64,000 nt of DNA from Vibrio cyclitrophicus (GTDB lineage: Bacteria; Pseudomonadota; Gammaproteobacteria; Enterobacterales; Vibrionaceae). Under the pieces are notes generated by a model. The model did not search any database. It was not told the DNA's origin and saw only the letters and a list, made by a program, of their open reading frames with translations. The stretch's first letter is position 1. Each line of letters opens with the position of its first letter. The translations under genes and the position numbers were made by a program. Positions 58,170 through 64,000 of this stretch are shown one piece after another. The stretch covers positions 1,240,001 to 1,304,000 of the forward strand of contig NZ_AP025481.1 in assembly GCF_024347435.1 (NCBI RefSeq), read 5' to 3'.

Positions 58170-59852
58170 ATGCGATTTTTAAACAAGCCATTTTTATCAA
58201 TGCTACTGACACTACTAATCGGTGTTTTCTCGTCACATTCTGTATTCGCAGCGACAGCTGTTGCGAGCGTTTCGCAAAACAGTGTTACCAAAGATGAAGT
58301 CTTCCTACTTAGAGTGACGACCGATGAAAAAGTATCGTCTGGAGCTTTAGATCTAGCCCCCCTTCAAAAGGATTTCTATGTCGGTACCCCAAGCTTTGGG
58401 TCGTCGATGAGAATCGTAAATGGCAGCCGCACTGTGTCTAGCGAGTGGAACATTACCCTTGCCCCACTTCGATTAGGCCGATTAGAGATTCCTAGCTTTG
58501 ATATTGAAGGCGCTAAAACTAAGCCGATCACCATCAACGTTGCGGTTAACAAAGCCGCTCCAAAGCAGAGTGATATGGCCGAGTTTCAACTTAATCTGAG
58601 TAAAGACTCGCTATACCCTCAAGAGGTCGCGGAGCTTGATGTAAAACTCATCATTAAAGCTGATCCTAGAAGACTGCAAGATCCTAAAATTGCGCCACCA
58701 AGTTCAGCGCAATTAGACGTGGAACCGATTGGAGAGTCTAAGCAATTTCAAGATGTTATCAACGGACAAGAAGTCACGGTGGTCCAACAGTCGTTCCATA
58801 TCTCGTCCCAAAAGCCCGGACAGTTTAAGCTCAACGGACCAAAGCTGACAGGAGCCGTTGTTTACTCAACCAACAACTCAAGCACAACGCGCCTTTTCCA
58901 GCTCGACACGCCTGTTAAAACCTTAGATGTAGCCGTCAAAGAGGTGCCAAAAGGCTACCAAGGTGAGTGGTTACCAACATCAAACTTCAAACTGATACAA
59001 CAATGGTCAGATAGCCAAGGCAATGAACTGGGGAGTAGCAATGCTTTAGGTGACGACAAGCAGAAAATTGAAATGGAAGCGGGTGATTCGTTAACTCGTA
59101 CCATTACTATGACGGCTAGCAACTTAACGCAGCACCAACTGCCGAAACTGAATATCACCTACCCTAAAACGGTACGTGTTTATGAAGAAAAACCGAAATT
59201 TGGCACCACCCAATCCGGTGATGCTGTCGTTGTCTATAAGCAGGTACTAATCCCTAAGGAATCAGGAAGCATCTCTCTTCCTGATGTTTCTCAAGCTTGG
59301 TTTAACACAGACTCACAATCACAAGAAACCAGTAACGCTCTTGGTCTTGAGTTGTCGGTTCAGGCAAGTGAACGCGCTAGCTCAAGCTCGCCAACGCCTG
59401 TTATGGAGACACCAACTCAGCAAGCCAGCCCGACGATTGTTACCGTTGAAAACCCAGGAATGTGGCCTTATCTAACCGCGCTGTTTGCAGCATTATGGTT
59501 AATCAGCTCAGCGTTTGCTTTCTACTTCTGGTCACGCCGCGGTACAGTAGTAAAACCAAAGCAAAAAGATGAACGTCAATCCGATACGGCAGAAGCGCTT
59601 ATTGCCGCTCTGAAAATGAAAGACGGTGTGAAGACGAGAACTTTGTTCGAACAGTGGAAAACAGAAAACCCAGACTTGAGTGGTGAAACGTTGGAAACAA
59701 TCGAAGCCGAGCTCGCCAAGCTAAATCAGAGTCTCTACGCTGAAGCAGATTCACCAAATCAGTCATGGGATCCTAGATTGGCGATCAATACGATTAAAAA
59801 GCCAAAGCGACTTTCTAGTAAAACTCAGAAGAGCACACTAGAGAAGCTCTAA
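58170..59852 (+). CDS. BatD-like protein
   Basis: A 560-residue protein with a signal peptide ending near VFAA, a large periplasmic part built of beta-sandwich repeats (about 25-415), one membrane segment near 432-455 and a cytosolic tail. BatD closes MoxR/Bat operons and is thought to scaffold the VWA proteins. The ATG follows 2 nt after the preceding stop; an in-frame GTG at 58161 is less likely. Confidence 0.88.
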   Translation: MRFLNKPFLSMLLTLLIGVFSSHSVFAATAVASVSQNSVTKDEVFLLRVTTDEKVSSGALDLAPLQKDFYVGTPSFGSSMRIVNGSRTVSSEWNITLAPLRLGRLEIPSFDIEGAKTKPITINVAVNKAAPKQSDMAEFQLNLSKDSLYPQEVAELDVKLIIKADPRRLQDPKIAPPSSAQLDVEPIGESKQFQDVINGQEVTVVQQSFHISSQKPGQFKLNGPKLTGAVVYSTNNSSTTRLFQLDTPVKTLDVAVKEVPKGYQGEWLPTSNFKLIQQWSDSQGNELGSSNALGDDKQKIEMEAGDSLTRTITMTASNLTQHQLPKLNITYPKTVRVYEEKPKFGTTQSGDAVVVYKQVLIPKESGSISLPDVSQAWFNTDSQSQETSNALGLELSVQASERASSSSPTPVMETPTQQASPTIVTVENPGMWPYLTALFAALWLISSAFAFYFWSRRGTVVKPKQKDERQSDTAEALIAALKMKDGVKTRTLFEQWKTENPDLSGETLETIEAELAKLNQSLYAEADSPNQSWDPRLAINTIKKPKRLSSKTQKSTLEKL

Positions 59853-59893
59853 CTATACGTAACTCTAACTAAAGTACATAGACAACAACCCGG

Positions 59894-59935
59894 AGCCGTG
59901 ATGGTCACCATTTGACTACCACGGCTTCTTGTTTT
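59894..59935 (+). terminator. Probable terminator of the Bat operon
   Basis: AGCCGTG/CACGGCT forms a 7-bp stem around a 19-nt loop that contains a second small hairpin (ATGGT/ACCAT), followed by TCTTGTTTTC. It lies about 40 bases after the BatD stop. Confidence 0.6.
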
Positions 59936-60026
59936 CTTAGGCTTCGTTTTAAGAAAATAGAAATAACGAGAAAACCAAATCCGTTCGATTTCGTTAGAAT
60001 TTGAAAGCTAGGGTCGAGACTAAGAG

Positions 60027-62171
60027 CTAAGAAAGCGTTGCCGAAACCTTTCTTCTCTTGAGTGCAGAAACAATTCGATTTCGACCTGAGTCTTTGGCTT
60101 GATATAAGGCTTTATCGGCCTTGCCATACAATAAATCGAAGTCGAATTGGCGTTGATCAGAGGTGATTGACGCATAACCGACAGACGCAGTTAGATATTG
60201 GCTAGTGCTGCTTTCACAATGGAGGATCTTAGCCTCTTCAATACATTTTCGAATCGACTCCGCACGTTGCTTGGTTTTGGAGTGATTGGTACCGATCATC
60301 AATAACATGAACTCCTCACCACCAATGCGGCAGAAGGTTTCTTTGTCATTGTAAACATGATCGTTTAATATTTTACCTATCGTGCGCAAAGCTGCGTCAC
60401 CTTCCGTGTGACCATAAACACTGTTGTACAAACCAAAATGATCGAGGTCGACTAGGATCAGCCCGAAAGTGACTTCATGTTGTGTGACGAACGCCCCTTG
60501 GCCGTCACAATTTAGATCATCTAAAACCTGAGTCAACATACGGCGATTACCAAGGCGGGTCAGCGGATCGAGCTTAGATATCACTTCCAACTGTTGGTTC
60601 GCCAGTTCTAATTCTTTAGTCCGCTTGCTGACTTCTTGTTCCAATGTTTCGTTAAGCTTTTTGAGCTCTTCTTGTGCCATGGTTCTTTGCAGCACTTCAG
60701 CAAGACTTGAGGCAAAGATACGAATCACTTCACGTAATTGCGAGGTTAAAGGGCTACGAGTTAACAAGTTATCTGCAGCAATAAACGCAATAGGCTCACC
60801 CGTATTGGTTGTGAGCATCGTCATGGCTGTCCAACCGACACCCACAATATTGAAGTCGTGATAGATAGGTACTGACTCTTCAAAGGCGACTTGATTCGGA
60901 CAAGCCCGAGCGGCAGCAACAATATCGCGCTCCACCAGCTCAGAACGGTAGTAAGACTCATCGACAATATCGCCTTTAATATCCGTGCCCCACGTACCTT
61001 GCATGTAGCTGCAATTTTTATCAGTAAGGAAAACCGCCAGTCGATCGATCCCTAGGTGTTGAATAGCAAAACTTACCGCTGACTTGCACACTTCGCTAAC
61101 AGTATCACAGCGAGATAGCTCAACCATGCTTGAATGAAGCATGCGTATATTCTGCTCCTGCCGTTTACGAATGTAGATCTGAGAAAGAAGTGAACCAAAT
61201 GACTCGAGCATTTGCTTTTGATAGTTGGTAATTGGCGAGCGGTGAATGTAATTGTCCATCGCGATCCAACCCACCGGTTTCTCTCCTTCACGCAAGATAA
61301 GCATACCATTCCAGCCCTGCCCAACCACTTGCCCAGCGGTGTATAACGGAGCTTGCTCAATGATAACTAAATTGGTGTGATTATCCGACAATGCCTCAAT
61401 GTACTCTGATTCTAACTGATGTAAATCATACTGAGTATGATGCTCACTGTTTGTTTTACCCGCTTCATCAGTGCCATACGTTCCACTAAAACAGCGCTTT
61501 TTCATATCCAGTAGCATGAAAATAGCTCGGTCAAAACCAAGCCTATCTCGAACAGCCTCAACAGAAGCTTTATACAAGGCATCCAAAGATTCTGGGTTAG
61601 AAAGTTCTAACGCCACCTGGTGAACCAATTTCATGTTCTCTACGAACAATTCACGGAGCTTAATTTCATCAAGATATTGAGCTTCTCGTGTGTCTCTGTG
61701 TTTTATCTCAGTGGCTGCATTCTTTTCAGCACGAATACATTGCCAACGAGCTGCTGCTAACTGTAGGACATCAAGCCCTTGGTTAAAGGTTTGATTGACC
61801 TTTTCTGTATCGCAATTTTGAACAATTAAATAAGTTCTACAGGCAGGCGCATTATCAAGCATCATGATAAATGACTCGCCACCCAACACGTCGATATGTT
61901 CCCACTTGCACGTATTGATAGCCATAGGCAGCACACCGTCAGCGGTATCGAACTGGGAAATCCAAGGCCAAAAGGTTGAAGGGTAATGAACAAGAGCAGT
62001 TAACTCGCCACAAGAAAATAGAGGTAATGAATCACTTTGCGGTGTTGGTTCCGAGAATATGCCAATTCCTTTGGGAGTCAGCACCTCCTCAAGGTAATCA
62101 AAAAGAGATTCAGCTAATAAACGGTGGTCGCGTGTTGCAGATATTTGTTTTGCAAAGGCTTTAACAGGCAC
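60027..62171 (-). CDS. Diguanylate cyclase with GAF domains (GAF-GAF-GGDEF)
   Basis: A 714-residue cytosolic protein. The N-terminal ~160 residues are not assigned. Two similar blocks (about 185-330 and 345-500), each with a conserved ...YHTQY/ESYYRSELV...-type core and an 'xxGWxxMxxL' segment, look like GAF domains. A coiled coil (about 495-535) leads into GGDEF (about 545-705) with the intact active site CRIGGEEF and DPLTRLGNRRML. It should make cyclic di-GMP. No EAL domain. Proximity to pstB recalls a conserved vibrio neighbourhood of a GGDEF gene beside pst genes. Confidence 0.88.
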   Translation of the reverse strand: MPVKAFAKQISATRDHRLLAESLFDYLEEVLTPKGIGIFSEPTPQSDSLPLFSCGELTALVHYPSTFWPWISQFDTADGVLPMAINTCKWEHIDVLGGESFIMMLDNAPACRTYLIVQNCDTEKVNQTFNQGLDVLQLAAARWQCIRAEKNAATEIKHRDTREAQYLDEIKLRELFVENMKLVHQVALELSNPESLDALYKASVEAVRDRLGFDRAIFMLLDMKKRCFSGTYGTDEAGKTNSEHHTQYDLHQLESEYIEALSDNHTNLVIIEQAPLYTAGQVVGQGWNGMLILREGEKPVGWIAMDNYIHRSPITNYQKQMLESFGSLLSQIYIRKRQEQNIRMLHSSMVELSRCDTVSEVCKSAVSFAIQHLGIDRLAVFLTDKNCSYMQGTWGTDIKGDIVDESYYRSELVERDIVAAARACPNQVAFEESVPIYHDFNIVGVGWTAMTMLTTNTGEPIAFIAADNLLTRSPLTSQLREVIRIFASSLAEVLQRTMAQEELKKLNETLEQEVSKRTKELELANQQLEVISKLDPLTRLGNRRMLTQVLDDLNCDGQGAFVTQHEVTFGLILVDLDHFGLYNSVYGHTEGDAALRTIGKILNDHVYNDKETFCRIGGEEFMLLMIGTNHSKTKQRAESIRKCIEEAKILHCESSTSQYLTASVGYASITSDQRQFDFDLLYGKADKALYQAKDSGRNRIVSALKRRKVSATLS

Positions 62172-62362
62172 AACTTCCGTCCATTGGCTAAAAAGAATAA
62201 AGCAAAAATACAGAAGCCTTGATATGCAATCAATGTAAGTAAAAATGAGATGTTAAGCGAGTCGCAATTTCGCTTTTAACATTATCACAAGCATGAGAAG
62301 GGCGACAAAAATGGGATTTCCTGCCCAATTTTCAATCGACGTTGGAGGTTTTTTAAAGGCAT

Positions 62363-62387
62363 AAAAAAGCCCCACATAAAGTGGGGC
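62363..62387 (-). terminator. Rho-independent terminator of the pst operon
   Basis: On the minus strand GCCCCAC-TTTAT-GTGGGGC is followed by six T, about 130 bases after the pstB stop. It separates pst from the GGDEF gene. Confidence 0.88.
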
Positions 62388-62517
62388 AAAACTTCCATCG
62401 CTTATAGTTATAGTGATAATTCTGTCGATCGATTCGATTATCTAACCTGGTTTCAGTTAGCGTGCTTTGGTATTTGACAGCGGAAACAAAAGGTCATAAC
62501 AACACTTAAATAATCAA

Positions 62518-63267
62518 TTAACCAAAGTCACCGTTTACGTAACCTTTGGTACGATCATCTTTGGGTTCGCTGAAGATAACACTTGTTTCGTTGTGCTCTA
62601 CAAGCTCTCCCATTAGGAAGAAAGCTGTGCGGTCTGAAATACGACGCGCTTGCTGCATAGAGTGCGTTACGATAACGATAGTGAAATTCTTCTTCAGGTC
62701 TTCCATCAACTCTTCAATTTTATGAGTCGCAATTGGGTCGAGTGCTGATGTAGGTTCATCCATCAAAATCACATCAGGTTGCATCGCGATTGTACGAGCA
62801 ATACACAAACGTTGTTGTTGACCACCCGATAGGCCGAATGCGTGTGCTTTCAAACGGTCTTTCACTTCATCCCACAGCGCAGCACCACGAAGTGAACTTT
62901 CAACCACTTCATCAATATGCTTTTTGTCTTTAATACCCTGAGCACGTAAGCCGTAAGCGACATTTTCGTAAATGCTCATTGGGAATGGATTGGGCTTTTG
63001 GAAAACCATGCCCACTTTGATACGTAGGTCTGCAACATCGATATTGCCGTAGATGTTGGTACCGTCCATTTCAAGAAGGCCTGTGATTTTCACACCCTCG
63101 ATAAGGTCATTCATTCGGTTAAGGCAACGCAATAATGTTGATTTACCACAACCCGACGGACCGATCAAAGCCGTCACTTGACGCTCTGGCACTGGTAAAT
63201 TAATTGATTTAAGTGCTTGGTTGTCGCCGTAAAAAAGGTCTAAATCTTTAATATTAAATTTGTTCAT
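62518..63267 (-). CDS. pstB: PstB, phosphate ABC transporter ATPase
   Basis: A 249-residue ATPase with Walker [10 protein letters not shown], signature [13 protein letters not shown] and Walker [32 protein letters not shown] is the usual PstB start. An in-frame ATG at 63291 adds eight residues. It energises high-affinity phosphate uptake. pstA lies 75 nt upstream. No Pho box is visible here, as the operon promoter must lie beyond the window. Confidence 0.95.
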   Translation of the reverse strand: MNKFNIKDLDLFYGDNQALKSINLPVPERQVTALIGPSGCGKSTLLRCLNRMNDLIEGVKITGLLEMDGTNIYGNIDVADLRIKVGMVFQKPNPFPMSIYENVAYGLRAQGIKDKKHIDEVVESSLRGAALWDEVKDRLKAHAFGLSGGQQQRLCIARTIAMQPDVILMDEPTSALDPIATHKIEELMEDLKKNFTIVIVTHSMQQARRISDRTAFFLMGELVEHNETSVIFSEPKDDRTKGYVNGDFG

Positions 63268-63342
63268 ATTCGTAATCTCGTAATTCGTCAAAGTCTGTAC
63301 TGCGTTTGTTTTATGAGCTCATTTGGCTCAAGAAAGCTCTGC

Positions 63343-64000
63343 TTAGTAAGTTGCAGTGTTAAAACGTCTTGCGATCAACTTAGTGAGTGTGTTGATCAGC
63401 AGTACAAGAACAATCAGTACTGTTGCTGTGCCGTATGCTTGATTCCATTCTTCAATGGTAAACAGTTCCGTCGTTAACTTATATAAGTGAACAGTTAGTG
63501 TACGGCCAGAGTCCATCAATGAATCTGGGATACGAGCAACCATACCAGCGGTCAAGAATACGGGTGCTGATTCACCAATAACACGACCAATACTCAGAAT
63601 AACTGAAGTGATGATACCTGGCATTGCACTTGGAAGAATCAAACGCCAGATTGTGTAGATTTTAGAAGCACCCAACCCATACGAACCTTCACGGTAAGTT
63701 TGAGAGACTGCCATCAACGCTTCTTCAGTGGTACGAATAATCACTGGAAGAATCAGGATACTCAATGTCAACGCACCCGATAGGATAGAGAAACCTAAAC
63801 CTAAAATAGCCACGAAGAATGTCATACCAAACAAGCCAAAGATAATCGACGGTATGCCCGCTAATGACTCGGTACAAAAACGAATGATTTTAACTAAACG
63901 GCTGCCTACTTTTGCGTATTCAGTCAGATAGATTGCTGTCATGATGCCAAGCGGCGCCGCAACCGCGATCGAAGCGATAACCATGTAAATCGTAGAGATG
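63343..64000 (-). CDS. pstA: PstA, phosphate ABC permease, 5' end outside window
   Basis: The frame is open to the window edge, so the N-terminus is missing. The visible part, some 218 residues, has about five membrane segments and PstA landmarks: APLGIMTAIYLTEYA, ESLAGIPSIIFGLFG, GRVIGESAPVFLTAG. The internal ATG at 63984 is not the start. It forms the phosphate channel with PstC. Confidence 0.93.
   Translation of the reverse strand, partial: ISTIYMVIASIAVAAPLGIMTAIYLTEYAKVGSRLVKIIRFCTESLAGIPSIIFGLFGMTFFVAILGLGFSILSGALTLSILILPVIIRTTEEALMAVSQTYREGSYGLGASKIYTIWRLILPSAMPGIITSVILSIGRVIGESAPVFLTAGMVARIPDSLMDSGRTLTVHLYKLTTELFTIEEWNQAYGTATVLIVLVLLINTLTKLIARRFNTATY

Overview
The window looks like one stretch of a Vibrio-type marine gammaproteobacterial genome, probably the secondary chromosome. 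The reasons are the close match of many proteins to Vibrio/enteric families (KdgR, UxaC, KduD, BaeSR, MacAB, MalEFGK), the moderately AT-rich DNA, and the run maltose transporter / Bat-MoxR operon / GGDEF protein next to pstBA, gene sets that vibrios commonly keep on chromosome 2. The species assignment is inference. No rRNA, tRNA or CRISPR array was seen.

Layout. 1-0.95 kb: 3' part of a DUF1254/DUF1214 gene. 1.0-10.2 kb: a uronate-catabolism island of two minus-strand operons (kduD-ygjV-kdgF-RpiB-type isomerase; SSS symporter-uxaC-heparinase II/III-fold lyase) plus the divergent regulator kdgR. A perfect 14-bp inverted repeat between kdgR and kduD, and a weaker copy upstream of the symporter, look like KdgR operators. 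10.2-11.7 kb: a complete IS50-like (IS4 family) insertion sequence sitting in the loop of what was the kdgR terminator. 12-17 kb: MFS and DMT transporters, a PhyH-type dioxygenase and a MerR regulator. 17-21 kb: an AT-rich accessory stretch with rpiB, a Fur-box-controlled TonB siderophore receptor, a YrhK protein and long non-coding gaps.

21.7-26 kb: an ABC exporter of the AttEFGH/LolCDE-like type with a lipocalin-like lipoprotein (AttH/CrtC family). 26-31.5 kb: macA-macB-baeS-baeR-like operon, a tripartite efflux pump with its own two-component system. 31.8-36 kb: an RND (AcrAB-like) pump, divergent from macA. 36-44 kb: DUF1499 protein, a secreted beta-trefoil-like protein, MFS/LysR and AraC/DMT pairs, an acyl-CoA thioesterase, small Vibrio-type hypothetical genes and several strong terminators. 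44-50 kb: malEFG and divergent malK with MalT- and CRP-like sites between. 50-52.5 kb: a methyl-accepting chemotaxis protein. 52.9-59.9 kb: a complete MoxR-DUF58-DUF4381-BatA-BatB/C-BatD operon with overlapping reading frames. 60-62 kb: a GAF-GAF-GGDEF diguanylate cyclase. 62.5-64 kb: pstB and the 3' part of pstA.

How it fits together. In the uronate island, the symporter would bring in short oligouronides, the lyase (no signal peptide, so cytosolic) would release unsaturated monomers, KdgF would open them, the RpiB-type isomerase and KduD would convert them to 2-keto-3-deoxygluconate, and UxaC would take the saturated end sugar. KdgK, Eda and the later UxaA/B or UxuA/B steps are not in this window. 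The most interesting points are the pairing of a heparinase II/III-fold lyase with a galacturonate/glucuronate pathway, the IS in the kdgR terminator with its own inward-facing terminator and Dam sites, and the compact MacAB-BaeSR module.
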